Shown here: one piece after another, positions 37,481-50,770 of the stretch | Layout of the letters: each line of letters starts with the position of its first letter | Numbering within the stretch: the stretch's first letter is position 1 | Assembly (NCBI GenBank): GCA_019454045.1 | Contig: SKCR01017761.1 | Span: 1 to 64,000, forward strand | From: Zanthoxylum bungeanum | Taxonomy: Eukaryota > Streptophyta > Magnoliopsida > Sapindales > Rutaceae | Length of the DNA stretch: 64,000 bases | Direction: 5' to 3' | Program-made: the position numbers and the translations under genes | The notes under the pieces: generated by a model | What the model was told of the DNA's origin: nothing | What the model saw: the letters and a program-made list of their open reading frames with translations, nothing else | The model's database searches: none

Positions 37481-40400
37481 TGTAGGACACAAATGTTGGA
37501 CGACGCTGTTTCGGGCTCGCGACCCGGTTGGGAGTACGGAATAGCCCGCGAGGGACTAAACCGGAGAAATATGGAGTCGCCACCGGTGTGAATCGGGAAA
37601 ATGATTTAAGGCCGCACTCACCCCTCGCAAGGTAAGACCTCAAACCGATGTGTTCAGAATGGTCCCTTACTTATACCACTTGTAATGAAATGATTTTTGC
37701 AATAATCTTACCAAGCCTAAGCAACATATATTTCCAAGGATAATTCACTCCTAAGTTCGCATGCATAAGTACAAGGCTCATATCTAAGTTTGCATATAAC
37801 CTATGTCCAAATTTGCATGCATAAAGGTGAATGGAAATACGGCAAGCATAAAAATTCATAAGCACACCATGTTCATGGATACGGAAACGCAAGGAAATGG
37901 TAATTGCACAAACACGCATAAAAGTGAATCCGAATAATGGCAAGCATACAATTTCATAATCACATTGTACTTATACATGTGAGAACACAAATAAATGGCA
38001 ATTGCACAATCGTGCGTAAAAGAGAAGCGATTAGGTATATAATGCAAGGAGATAACTAATGAGGCAGTTGTACATTAAAATAAACGTGCAATGATGCGAT
38101 GCAAAAGATAAACAATGAAAGTGAAAGAAAAGAGATGCGACATATGCCCACATCTATATAGGACTTCGAGTGTCCGATTAAACATATTTTATATTCAATC
38201 GAACATACTTTGTCCGGCGCGGCAAAACGTCGTGGCAAAGGTAGCCCTTCGGCTTTCTATCCCTCAAAATGGAGGACCTTTAATCCAACTTGATTTGCCC
38301 ATGCGCATTGCAATATGACGCATGATTATGCAAAGAGATGACATACAGATAGAAAACAACGGAATAATAAAAGGCGCGGCGAGGTACTGTCATAAAGGTA
38401 GCCTTTTGGACTTTTCTTCTCTCAAATAGAGGACCTTTAGACCAACATACTAAGTCCATTCGCATTACATTACAATACATATAAAATAAAGACAATGATA
38501 TAGGACTTTGTATGCTCGGTTGAACATATCTCACATCCAACTAAACATACTTTGTCCGGCACGGCAAAGTATTGGCGTAAAGGTAGCCTTTTTCCCTTTT
38601 CTTCCCTCAAATAGAGAACCTTTAGACCAACATACTAGGCCCATGCGCACTATATCATCAATTACATAAAAAACTAATGTACATAAAGTAAAAGACGGAA
38701 TATAAAAGGCGCGGGAAAATATCGTGGTAAATGTAGCCCTTAGGCTTTTTATCCCTCAAAATGGAGGACCTTTAGACAAATGTAATAAGCCCATGTGCAT
38801 CACATCACAATGCATATAAAATAAATAAGACAAGGATATGGGACTTCGCATGCCCGATTAAACGTATCTCGAATTCAATCGAACATACTTCGTCCGGCGT
38901 GGTAAAGTACTGTCGTAAAGGTAGTCTTTTAGACTTTTCTTCTCTCAAATAGATGACCTTTAGACCAACATACTAAGCCCATGCGCACTATATCGTCATT
39001 ACACAAGCAAATAACATACGAAAATTAAATGGTGGAATAAAAATGCGGATAATAAACAAACAAGATAACATAAATCGGAATATGTGTCGTTTGCTCAAGT
39101 GGTACATGGAGTTGTATCTCAAGTACAGACCGCACTACCATCCATTCGGATTCGGCTACGTAATTTATGTCTGGGTTTCCATCCTATATACCACAAGAGG
39201 CGACACATTTTCCATTTATTCAAGGGCCACAACACACATCATTCCACAATACTCATGCAAATAAAATTTAATAAATAATTACGAGATGAATGAAAATAAA
39301 TTAGAAAGATGCCCTCAGGTCTAACCTTTTATGTCGACTCTCGGAAGCATGTTACAAGGCCGTCTAAAGGGCTAAAACTTCGCAACTTTTTTGGTTCGTT
39401 GGTTCACTTCTTTCCTCGCTGTATTCACTGCTCGAGCTACTATTTTCACTCCGTTTTGCTGCTGTTTTTGCTGTATTTTCTTTCACTATTTTTGGTGTAT
39501 TAATGGATTGTTTTTCACGGTTTTGAGGGGGTAGGGGCTGCTGTTTTATGCGGTTGTTTAAGGGTTTTAAAGTGCAGTTTTTTTCCACTGTTTTAGGTGA
39601 TTTTAGCTACTGTTTCGGGGTACTTGGGCTGCTATTTTTTGGCTACTATTTTTGGTGTTTGGGTTGCTGTTTGGGGGTGATTTTCGGTGGTTATAAGGTG
39701 TAAAACAATGCAGTTTTTTTTTGTGGTATAGGGGACTGTTTTTATGCATTTTTAGGGGTATTGGACTGCTGTTTTGGTGAGTTTTGAGGGGGGTTTTTTG
39801 TACAGTTTTTTGATGTAGTTTTGGGCAGTTTCTGGACTGTTTTAGGGTATTTTTTATGGGTGAAACTTGCAAAAAACTGGGTATTGGGGACTGGGCAGTG
39901 TGTGACAGTTTTTGTGGCCGTGAGGGGGGCTTATATGGCTCAGTTTTGGCAGTGAATGGAGGCTTGAACTGGGCAGTAAGGGGGCTGTTTTGCGTGTATG
40001 GATGGGTGGTTTTTTGGGTGTGTTTTCAGTGGTGTTTTGCGGCAATGAAGGGTGGTGTTTTGGTTGGTGATTTTCGGTGGTGGATGGTGTTTAGGGGGTG
40101 TATACTCAGTACTTGAGAGTGAAGAAGGAGAAGAGAAATTATTTGCTTGCTTACTCTTGTTAGTGGGCGTGAATGGCTAGGAGTGGGGGAGTGTTGGAAT
40201 TGTGTTTCTTTTATAGACAAAGGCTAGGGTGAATCCTTGTTAGAGAGGGAATAAGAGATCATGCAATAAATGTGAGATATTTTTTAGTGTTATACAAGGA
40301 AAATAAATATTTAATTAGAGACAAGATTTGGTTTAATTAGGAAGTTAATATATTTGATTTATCTTAATTAGGCATGAAATTAATTAGATTTTATTATTTT

Positions 40401-40745
40401 ATTTTGATTTTCCCATGTGTTAAATATGAATTTTAGTATTTTTGGATGTCTTTTATGGGCTTGGGCGTGTGTGGGCCTTTGTTGGGCGTGTGGCCTTTGG
40501 TTGGTGGGTTTGGTTGGCTTTGGTTGGTGGGTTTAGTGGTGTGTGGGCTTGCGGGGGTTTTAAGGCTAAAGGTACTTTAAAACGGAGGTCTAACAAGTGA
40601 GCCCGAAGCTAAACAAGCGAATAAAATCTAACAAAATATCGATTCCCTTCCGACGTCCATTTCCTGCGACTTCCTCGATTTAAAAGGTAGTGCCTCCAAA
40701 TGAGACTCATCATAGGGACTTACATGCAAAAATGCAGTGCCTACA
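37481..40745 (-). repeat. Tat element 5' LTR (right copy)
   Basis: Partner of 26277-29541, with the same TG...CA ends. In coding orientation it is the 5' LTR and should carry the promoter, with the PBS immediately following at 37460-37477. Scattered substitutions and a few small indels distinguish it from the left copy. Confidence 0.95.
38155..38997. repeat. Five-unit tandem array inside the Tat LTR (right)
   Basis: The counterpart of the array at 26975-27815 in the other LTR, with the same five units in the same order. Confidence 0.85.
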
Positions 40746-41411
40746 CCTAAGGTATAATATAGTCGACTTTAAAATTTACGATCTCTAAATAAAACTCGGA
40801 ACTCGCTTCCGAAGTATATCATATCCATGGATTTACTAGATCGCAAACAAGATATCTATGCCCTGTACACAGGACCGAAAGATTATATCTGATACTCACA
40901 GGATATCATTAGCATGAGTCCACACCCAACGAGCAGGCGGAGGTCTGATCTAAAGAGATCGGTGACGTGACTGCCATCACAGTGTGGAGGATTCATATAT
41001 CCACAATGGTATCTCAAGTCGAAGGACTATTATACTACTTGACTCGAGAAGATTCTTATTGACGTTAGTGTACCATTTATTAGGAAATCTTCGGTGAGCC
41101 ATTCAGTGTTTATCAAATAAACACCTAAATTTTATACGAGTATCCTGAGACTCATGGTTCATTGGGATAAATCATTGGATCAAGTCCTAATATACGACAT
41201 GTACTGATCTCAACAGATTTTACTAACCGACCCGTGTTATTAAATCTTGACCAGAAATGTTATTTGAGAATATACAACTTATAGTGATACTTCCCAATAT
41301 CAATTACAAACTGCGTTGTAACTACGCACTACGTTGTAAATCCTAGGGTCTTTATCTAATATATACATATCGCTAAATCATATTTAGTTTCAATCTAATC
41401 GTACTTAGATC
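40746..41411. other. Older repeat sequence between the Tat and Angela insertions
   Basis: This begins with the right copy of the Tat duplication (CCTAA) and ends with the left copy of the Angela duplication (AGATC, 41407-41411). It is non-coding LTR-like sequence, continuous with about 26000-26276 before the Tat insertion and with 50771 onward before the Angela insertion. Confidence 0.6.
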
Positions 41412-43371
41412 TGTTGGTTTCTATTATATGTCCCAAGGAAATATTAAGCATTTAAATACAACAATGAATATATATATTAAAAGATGAAGTATGGCGGAAT
41501 CATACTCACAAAATCGAATGCGGATGCGTTGATGAAATGAAAATTTTCTCCTTTGTGCAGTGAAGGTTGCGACCAAGGTGAGTGGGGAAGCTCCAAGCTT
41601 TCTTTGATCCTCCAAGCTCAAGAATTAGTTTCCCATAACACCTTTGTATGATCCCTTGAAGGTGCTAGCCTGGGTGTTAATTTATGTTCCAAAAAAACAC
41701 AATTTCTTCAAGTTTTTGCAACAAAAAAGAAAAGTGGAGAGGGCTGTGAAACTTCACATTGTCGGTCAAGAGAAAGAGAGGAGAGTGAGGGATTTGATTT
41801 CAAAAATCAATTTATATTTATGCCATAATATTATTAAATTAATAATAAACTTATGACACAAATCATGCAATGGCTTAGAGTGTCAAACACTCAATTTCCA
41901 TGCAAAACCATTGAGTGCATTGTACACTATCTCCATGCAATGCATCACAATTAAATAATGCATAATATGACATGTGTCATGTGGCCCCCACACGTTTCCA
42001 AATGAAAGTGGGCCCACGTGCACTCACGCGTTCGGGTTCGATATTTCCGAAATACCGAACTTACGTCGCGACGTTAATTAAATCGAATTTAAATAAATGA
42101 TTGCGCCTAGCGAAATTATTATTTACGTCGCTAACGAATTAATTCTAAATTAACTCGTTTGCCCGAATTAAAATCTAATTTTAATTTCGCGTCGAAATCG
42201 AATTTCGATTATTATATCGAATATAATAATTTTACGATTAATTCCAATTAATCGTTCTCTCTCTCTTTATATACTTTATCCAAGATAAAGTCTCTCCGTA
42301 ATTAATCCAAGATTAATCGAGTTTGAATCATACGTCATTGGTGAATCTTCGGGAAGCGACCCAAGAGATCTCCGGATATGTTGGCAGTAAATACGGTCGT
42401 CGGATAATCCGAACACGTACGTACCTCCTCGTACTACGTTTTTACCGATTCACAAGACAAGGTTGGCTTCTAGCAAAGCGCCATGCCTACCCAATTCTCC
42501 AGAAATATTCTTATAGGAATATCAGATCTATATCAAGCGTAGTATACCGTAGTATTGCGTACATCGATCCAGTATCGGACGATCACATGTTAGGCCTGGG
42601 GCTGGAAATGTGTCTGCCTCGTACGAAACATATATCGGACATCAAGCAACTAGTCTCTTTAAATCGGACAATCCTGACCTGGTCATATTGTCCCGACGGT
42701 TGCAACCTTTTATAGAGTACTAGTTCTGTGTCCTGCGTGATCATCACCTCCATATGTCTGAAGTGATACTTCCATCTCGACATCACATCCAGTACACTAC
42801 GATTCTCGATAAACCCAGAAGAGGTGTACACAGAACCGGTTAAGGTCCCCAACCACCAAAACCAAAGTTTACCGATTGTCGCAAGTACTAGCGATGTAAG
42901 TCCAGGTTAAGACCATATACACCTACCCGATGCGGCCCTCCCATAGACACGCAGACATACTACCAATGGGATTCCGCGGGGTCTATCCAGAGCGAAGCTG
43001 TTTTCCGTACCATCGGTAAAACACAACCTCCTATCGCACTTGCATAAGTATCCAATACTTAAATATATGAGAACTATGCCGTTGTGCCCTCACAACGTGC
43101 ACAAGCGTAATACTAGTCTATTCCGCATTATCGATGTCCGATCTCGATAATACTACTCCGACTAGGGATATTTAATGATTAAACCTTTATGGATTGATTT
43201 GTCTCATATCATCTCAATCCGGTATTAATCATATGGACTTTCGCCATTTATATATCAAAGTAAATAATATTACAAAACGGGAAAAGGCAATTTCATTATC
43301 ACATAGTTAATTTTGTACAATAATACAATATCATTTACAAACAGTGACGCTATGGGACATAATGTCTAACA
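41412..43371 (-). repeat. Angela 3' LTR (left copy, complete)
   Basis: It runs from TGTTGGTTTC to GTCTAACA. Its length is similar to the related LTR at 61355-63367, so this is the unrearranged form. ORFs inside (for example 42323-42715) recur in all three LTR copies and have no protein homology I recognise. Confidence 0.93.
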
Positions 43372-43384
43372 AACTCCCACTTGG
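43372..43384 (-). other. Angela polypurine tract
   Basis: The minus strand reads CCAAGTGGGAGTT immediately next to the 3' LTR, the usual copia form. Confidence 0.85.
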
Positions 43385-43385
43385 C

Positions 43386-46300
43386 CTATAGCCAGTCACT
43401 CAAGCATCTAATACCCGAACTATGTATGTGTCGTTCAAAAACTTGCTGAAGAACAGCCTTCGTCAGCGGATATGCAATGTTGTCATCTGATGTGACCTTC
43501 TCGACCTTTACATCGCCACGATGTATAATCTCCCGAATCAGATGGTAACGTCGAAGAACATGCTTGGACTGTTGATGAGACCTTGGTTCCTTAGCCTGTG
43601 CTATAGCCCCGTTATTGTCACAATACAATGGAACGGGCTCAGCTGCTAACGGAACTACTCCTAATCCGATTAGGAACTTTCGGATCCAAACTGCCTCCTT
43701 TGCTGCTTCAGATGCGGCGATGTACTCCGCTTCCTGTTGTTGAATCGGCAACAGTATCTTGCTTGGAAGATTTCCACTCACTGCCCGTTATTCAACAAAA
43801 AATGTACCCGGATTGCGACTTGTAGTCATCCTTGTCGGTTTGAAACTTGCATCGGTATACCCAGATACCGCAAGTTCTCCACCTCCATAATTAATAAAGC
43901 ATCCTTAGTTCGTTTAAGATACTTAAGGATATTCTTAACTGCTATCCAGTGACCTTCACCTGGATCGGCCTGATAGCGACTGCACATGCTCAAAGCATAT
44001 GAGACATCAGGTCGTGTACATATCATGGCATACATGATCGATCCGACTGCCGAGGCGAACGGTATCCGACTCATGTTGTCTCTCTCTTCCTGAGTCTTAG
44101 GACACATGTCTTTAGACAGAGAGGTACCACGTACCATTGGAACCAATCCCCTCTTGGATTGTTCCATGTTGAATCGCTTCAACATTTTATCAATGTATGT
44201 ACTCTGGGAGAGTCCAAGCAGCTTTCTAGATCTATCCCGGTAGATCTTTATTCCAGAATAAAGGCTGCTTCTCCCAGATCTTTCATGGAGAATTTTAATG
44301 AAAGCCAAGCTTTCACCGACGTTAGCATGGGAATGTCATTGCCTATAAGCAATACGTCGTCGACATAAAGGACAATAAAAGTAAGTGCTCTCCCACTAAC
44401 CTTCTTGTATACACAAGGGTCATCTGCGTTTTGCACGAAATCATATTCTTTTATGATCTCATCAAAACGCTGATTCCATGACCGTGATGCTTGCTTCAAT
44501 CCATAAATGGATCGATTTAACTTACAAACCTTGTTTGCAAGTCTAGGTACGATAAAACCGTCAGGCTGTTGCATATAAACATCCTCCAAAAGGTTTCCGT
44601 TAAGGAAAGCGGTTTTAACGTCCATCTGCCATATCTCGTAATCGAAATATGCAGCTATTGCAAGCATTATCCGAATGGATTTAATCATGGCAACGGGTGA
44701 GAAGGTTTCGTCATAATCAATACCATATTGTTGACGATACCCCTTCGCTACAAGCCTAGCTTTGTACGTTTATGTTGCCATCCATGTCGGTCTTCTTCTT
44801 GAAGATCCATCTGCATCCAATAGGCTTTACGCCTTCTGGTGCATCAACCAGTGTCCAAACTTGGTTGGCGTACATGGAATCCATCTCGGACTTCATGGCT
44901 TCTTGTCATAAAGCGGAATCGATATTTTGTATCGCTTCCTCATACGTAGCCGGCTCAATTATCCTCAATAAGATTAATATCTACATGAGGTGAGATCAGG
45001 AACCCATACCTCTCAGGTACTGTTCTGACTCTCTCCGACCTACGCGGTCCTTGTGTATGTGAAGTTTGTGGTACAGACTCATCCCGGACGGTCTGTTCTT
45101 GTTCCGTCGTTGATTCATTGCCAGGAACAGTATCACTACGATCTTCATCGAGTTCTACTTTCCTCCCACTTACCACTGCATTTATAAAATCCTTCTCAAG
45201 GAAAAATGCTTGTAGAGCAACAAATACTTTGTTCTCTTGTGGGTGATAGAAGTAATATCCTTTGGTTTCCCTAGGATATCCTATGAAAAGGCATTTATCA
45301 GATTTGGGTTCAAGTTTGGTACCTTCCAAACGTTTAACATATGCCCAGCATCCCCAAATCTTCAGGAAAGAGAAACCTGGTTTCCTTCCTGTCCATATCT
45401 CATATGGAGTCTGTTCAACAGACTTCGACGGTACCTTATTCAAAATAAGTATAGCACTGTTTAATGCGTATCCCCAGAAGGATATTGGTAGCTCAGTGCG
45501 ACTCATCATTGACCTCACCATGTCTAACAAGGTGCGGTTTCTCCGTTCGGACACACCGTTTAATTGCGGTGTTCCAGGAGGAGTCCACTGTGAAAGAATA
45601 CCATATTCTTTCAAGTAATCTTGAAACTCATAACTTAAGTATTCGCCACCACGGTCTGACCGTAATGTCTTAATACTCTTCTCTGTTTGTTTCTCCACTT
45701 CGTGTCGAAACTCTTTGAATTTCTCAAAAGTTTCCGACTTGTGTCTCATAAGACACATAACCGTAACGAGATGCATCATCTGTGAAGGTTACGAAGTAGT
45801 GAAATCCACCTCTAGCCTGGCTAGACATGGGCCCGCATACGTCAGTATGAACGAGAGCCAACAATTCTGTGGCACGTTCACCTTTACCGCTAAAAGGTGA
45901 TTTAGGCATTTTGCCTAAAAGACAAGATTCGCAGACGTCATATGAATTGGGATCAAATTCGTCCAAGTACCCACTCTTCGAAAGTGTGGATATGCGAGTC
46001 TTGTTGATGTGTCCTAGACGACAATGCCACATATAAGCTTCATCTTTTAGATTACTCCTTTTGAGCCTTTTGTTTGTCATTTTTATTCAAAATATAAAGA
46101 CCGTTATTTGCAACAGCTGTGCAAATTTCTGCATCATTTTTATATAAATAACACCCAGTGTTTCTAAATACAAAAGTGTACCCTGCTGGGTTAACAAGGA
46201 TACAGATATAATATTCCTAGTTAAACTAGGTACAAAATAACAGTTCAAAAGTTTAAGTACATGCCCTGATGGCAGTTCTAAAACAAAAGTCCCTACGGCC

Positions 46301-47312
46301 AAAACAGCAACTGGTGTTCCGTTTCTGACCCGTAGATCCATCTCCCCCGATGCCAGCACCCTGCTATCCTGCAGATCCTGCACATCAGTACAAATATGAG
46401 CACCACAACCAGAATCAAAAATCCAATTTTTAAAACTAGAAGTATTCATATTTATCTCAATAACAAACATACCAGAGGCGATAGCCTTGCCAGCCTTGAT
46501 ATCCTCCCTCTGCCCTTTGCCCATTCGGCAGTCACGTTTCCAGTGACCCCTCTTGCCGCAGTTGAGGCAGATGTCGCGAGATTTGTCCTTTGGCTTCCTA
46601 GAAGCCACTGTCAACTTGCCTTGCCCTTGTTCTTCAACTTCTTCTTCCTCGCACCTCCAATTGCCTTGGGCCCAGCCCTTGGCGCATGAGAGGTCGATGC
46701 ATAATGCGCCTCGCGCTTGCTCCCCTTTAGGAGTTCCTTTTCGGACTCCTTCAGCACGGACAACAACTCTCCAAGAGTGTCCTCAGTGTCCATCAACTTA
46801 TAGTTGATGATGATTTGTTTCCAAGTATCGGGTAGCGATTGTAATAGCATATCAATCGTCACTCTACCTCCAAGACAATGCCCATCTTGGCTAACTCATT
46901 TATGTCAGCGATCATTTGAGTCACGTGGGCCTCAACTGATGCGCCGTCTGTCATCCAGGAGCGGAAGAGTTTCCTTACTAGCTCGTACCTCTCCATCCGC
47001 TTGTTGGTGCGGTGGAGATCACGCAATCTTGCCATCATGTTATAGGGATCCAAGTCCCTGTTCTGGCGTCTGAAATGCTGGGTCATTGCAGCTAGCATAA
47101 CTGACTGAGCTTGGTCACAATCGTCACTATGAGTCTTCCATAACTCTAGCTCCAGTGGCTCAGTGGGTTTAGGCGGGAGAGGTCTCTGAATAGTATACAG
47201 CACCTCTCAGCCCCAAGCACTATCTTGAGGTTCATTTCCCAGTCGGCAAAGTTTGTCCTTTGAAGACATTATCGCCCATGATTATGTCGCGGACATTACC
47301 CTTGCCAGTCAT
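43386..47312 (-). pseudogene. Angela-type copia polyprotein, disabled
   Basis: The probable start is the ATG at 47312. Gag spans about 47200-46620; the CCHC knuckle near 46560 reads CLNCGKRGHWKRDC; the protease near 46420 has a DSG-type site. Integrase has the HHCC segment near 46010 and the catalytic core from about 45860 to 45500 with the GTPQLNGVSE Glu motif. RT at about 44690-44250 has YVDDVLLIGND. RNase H near 43740-43500 has the AASEAAKEAVW and CDNNGA segments. It is broken by several frameshifts (about 47248, 46860, 46612, 44970, 44765, 43826) and stops, so no full protein can be made. RT and integrase motifs are still well kept, so inactivation looks fairly recent. Confidence 0.9.
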
Positions 47313-49504
47313 CTTGACAACTATAGTCCAACTATAAAGTCAACGATGTTATGGGTACAGTCAAACTGTTACAAGCAAAAAAACAATATATAGTCCAACT
47401 AATTATTAAAATATTGACGAAATAATTTTGAAAGACGCGTAAGTCTAAGTATCTGAACGAAATTGCAAATTCAATAATAGCCTCCCACTATTTTCTTCAA
47501 GTCTCTAACCCTCTGTGGAGAACTCGGGAAATCGATTTCCTAGTGGGCTGGGATCCCGTTAAATAACACACAACCTTGACTTTGGTCAATAAAAGCTGTA
47601 TGCTATTTAACTTAGGTAGATCTCTATGATCAATTGGATCTCATCCAATTCCTAGATCCGGTTAGGTGGACATCCAAGTCCGAAACATATGTATAATGTC
47701 AATGTATCCATTACATTTTCCTAACCATATCCTCCGAATCATCTAGGCCTTGGCTTTGGCCAAAACAAACCTAATGATTCCAGTTAAGCGGGACCCATTG
47801 ACGAGGAAAGTTTCGTAATCAATGTCATTGGACAAAAAATGATCTTGACTTTGGCCAATAAAATCACGATTTGGACAAGACACCGATATGCAACAAAACT
47901 CTCATGATTCAAGTACATCCTTGATTGACAAAGGTCTTGACTTTGGCCAAACAAACCAATGCCAACTTCGGATCTTGAACAAGAATCATTCAATGGAAGG
48001 ATATTTGCTTAATATAAATTGAGGGATTTTCGCGAATTGGCACCAATTTATTTATCTTTGTTAGGTCTCATCATCATACACCCTTAAGCATGCTTCTAAA
48101 ACATCATAAAGCGCGTAAAGTAAATTAATAGTGATATGCGGATGGATATATAAACAATTTGTTCCTAGAACAAATCACTCCCTTTCCTCTCCCTGCTAGC
48201 ACTATTCCACTTCTACCCATTTTCATAATACAATAAGAGAAACCTCATTTACATTGAGGGGAATTAGGTGAGAAGAGAATACAAAGAGATAAAGAGATAA
48301 GGCTGGACACGCAGGTCCAATTTATAAATTCCAAATTTACAATAATTTCTAAAATTACCATTTCCCTTCTAATATCCATCCGATATACACTATTCATTCA
48401 CACATACATATATTTTCAAACAAGACATGCTTTTTACAACCAATCTAATCCAATTAATTAGTCTATGTTTAAGTGATCATCCAATGTTCAAACAACGGTT
48501 TGATTTTGCGCGAGTCCAACTCGATTGAGAATAAGTACATAAGGTACGAATTCGAGAATTATATCGAACTACTTATTAAATCTAATTTAATTCGTATTCA
48601 ATACTAATTCAATTATTTAATTCCAAATTAAATGTTTACACTTTTAATGTGCTTTAAAAGACTTAGATTCTAAATCTAATCCTATTGGGTCTCAAAGCCC
48701 AACTAACATCCAATGTTTAATTTAATTCAAGTCAAATGGGCTTTCAATTGATTTATTAAGGCTTGGGCTTTGGTCAATGTGGGTCAAACCCAATTACCAA
48801 GCCCAAATAAGGAATCACCCTTAAATGCCATAAAATCAATTTTAAGCCCATAAGGCCCAATTAAATTTTTAAAGCCCATTATATTATATTTGGACTTAAT
48901 GGAGTGATTTAGGCCCAAATTGGATCCAATCCTTTTGGCCCAAATCTACTTGGTCCACCCAAGCCCATTATGCCCAAATACAATATTAAAATCCCAATTC
49001 ACCAATTAAGCCCATTAATTAAATTTTAATATTCCAAACATTAAAGTCCAATTAATTAAAGTGTAAAACCAAGATTAATATATTAAACCAAATATTTCAA
49101 AAATACCCATTTAATTTATTAATCATCTATTTTTCAAAATAAATGTCCAACATTAATTTTAACAAAAAATCAACTCCTTTACATGTCCATTAACATGCGG
49201 CCAAGGTGAGTTTTTTGTGTCGATTTGTTTTTCAATCCGATTGAATTACTAATCTACGTCCCGTATACGTTCTAAGTCATCCAATGATCTTAAACACAAA
49301 AAATTCCAATCCACTCCAAGTAGCAACACATTCGGCCAAGGCATGAATTTGGGGAAAAAATCATCCAATGCATTTTTCATAAAATTGATTTCATATTATG
49401 TCATTTTACATACATATAAGCATACTCATTCATCAAATTTCACAAGAACATGCTTCAATCAATTTTACCCAAATTTTAACCTAAAGTATTTCATGCTTAA
49501 CCAT
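47313..49504 (-). other. Angela leader, non-coding, with short repeated motifs
   Basis: About 2.2 kb between PBS and gag. The phrase CTTGACTTTGGCCAA recurs with variations at about 47574, 47751, 47844 and 47936. About 48680-49030 is crowded with GCCCA/TGGGC words. No RNA gene or ORF is supported. Confidence 0.6.
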
Positions 49505-49519
49505 GGCTTCATGATACCA
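49505..49519 (-). other. Angela primer binding site, tRNA-iMet type (diverged)
   Basis: The minus strand reads TGGTATCATGAAGCC one base from the LTR. The first eight bases match the initiator-Met PBS; the remainder is shifted by two bases relative to the common form. Confidence 0.75.
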
Positions 49520-49520
49520 T

Positions 49521-50765
49521 TGTTGGTTTCTATTATATGTCCCAAGGAAAGATTAAGCATTTAAATACAACAATGAATATATATATTAAAAGATGAAGTA
49601 TGGCAGAATCATACTCACAAAGATCGGAATGCGGATGCGTTGATGAAATGAAAATTTTCTCCTTTGTGCAGTGAAGGTTTCGGCCAAGGTGAGTGGGGAA
49701 GCTCCAAGCTTTCTTTGATCCTTCCAAGCTCAAGAATTAGTTTCCCATAACACCTTTGTATGATCCCTTGAAGTTTCACAGCCCTCTCCACTTTTCTGTT
49801 TTTGTTGCAAAAACTTGAAGAAATTGTGTTTTGTTTGGAACATAAATTAACACAAGGTTGGCTTCTAGCAAAGCGCCATGCCTACCCAATTCTCCAGAAA
49901 TATTCTTATAGGAATATCAGATCTATATCAAGCGTAGTATACCGTAGTATTGCGTACATCGATCCAGTATCAGATGATCACATGTTAGGCCTGGGGCTGG
50001 AAATGTGTCTGCCCCATACGAAACATATATCGGACATCAAGCAACTAGTCTCTTTAAATCGGACAATCCTGACCTGGTCATATTGTCCCGACGGTTGCAA
50101 CCTTTTATAGAGTACTAGTTCTGTGTCCTGCGTGATCATCACCTCCATATGTCTGAAGTGATACTTCCATCTCGACATCACATCCAGTACACTACGATTC
50201 TCGATAAACCCAGAAGAGGTGTACACAGAACCGGTTAAGGTCCCCAACCACCAAAACCAAAGTTTACCGATTGTCGCAAGTACTAGCGATGTAAGTCTCA
50301 AGTTAAGACCATATACACCTACCCTGATGCGGCCTCCCATAGACACGCAGACATACTACCAATGGGATTCCGCGGGGTCTATCCAGAGCGAAGCTGTTTT
50401 CCGTACCATCGGTAAAACACAACCTCCTATCGCAGTTGCATAAGTATCCAATACTTAAATATATGAGAACTATGCCGTTGTGCCCTCACAACGTGCACAA
50501 GCGCAATACTAGTCTATTCCGCATTATCGATGTCCGATCTCGATAATACTCCGACTAGGGATATTTAATGATTAAACCTTTATGGATTGATACTGTCTCA
50601 TATCATCTCAATCCGGTATTAATCATATGGACTTTCGCCATTTATATATCAAAGTAAATAATATTACAAAACGGCAAAAGGCAATTTCATTATCACATAG
50701 TTAATTTTGTACAATAATACAATATCATTTACAAACAGTGACGCTATGGGACATAATGTCTAACA
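49521..50765 (-). repeat. Angela 5' LTR (right copy) with inversion and deletion
   Basis: It is almost identical to the left LTR at both ends. However, 49770-49853 is the reverse complement of 41674-41757, and it joins directly to sequence matching 42450 onward, so about 0.7 kb of the left LTR (roughly 41758-42450) is absent. Confidence 0.93.
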
Positions 50766-50770
50766 AGATC

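Larger units (their letters stand above)
26277..40745 (-). mobile_element. Full-length Ty3/gypsy element, Tat lineage
   Basis: The element is 14,469 bp. It has two LTRs, a 5-bp duplication CCTAA (26272-26276 and 40746-40750), a PBS, a PPT and a broken gag-pol on the minus strand. Lineage evidence: a second, archaeal-type RNase H domain between the usual RNase H and integrase, a tRNA-Arg-type PBS, very long LTRs and a tandem-repeat block between pol and the 3' LTR, all known traits of Tat/Ogre-type elements. Coding-strand order is LTR, leader, gag, protease, RT, RH, aRH, integrase, repeats, LTR. No extra ORF upstream of gag is seen. Confidence 0.95.
41412..50765 (-). mobile_element. Ty1/copia element, Angela type
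   Basis: The element is 9,354 bp with a perfect 5-bp duplication AGATC (41407-41411 and 50766-50770), TG...CA LTRs, PPT, PBS and a minus-strand polyprotein in copia order (gag, protease, integrase, RT, RNase H). The integrase wording around GTPQLNGVSERRNRTLLDM and long LTRs fit the Angela/BARE-like lineage. The two LTRs differ in length (1,960 and 1,245 bp) because the right one is rearranged. Confidence 0.92.

Noticed and set aside
42323..42852. ORFs of 89-130 residues on both strands, repeated at 49802-50346 and 62337-63055
   Set aside because: They lie inside the Angela-family LTRs, recur because the LTR recurs, and show no known domain.
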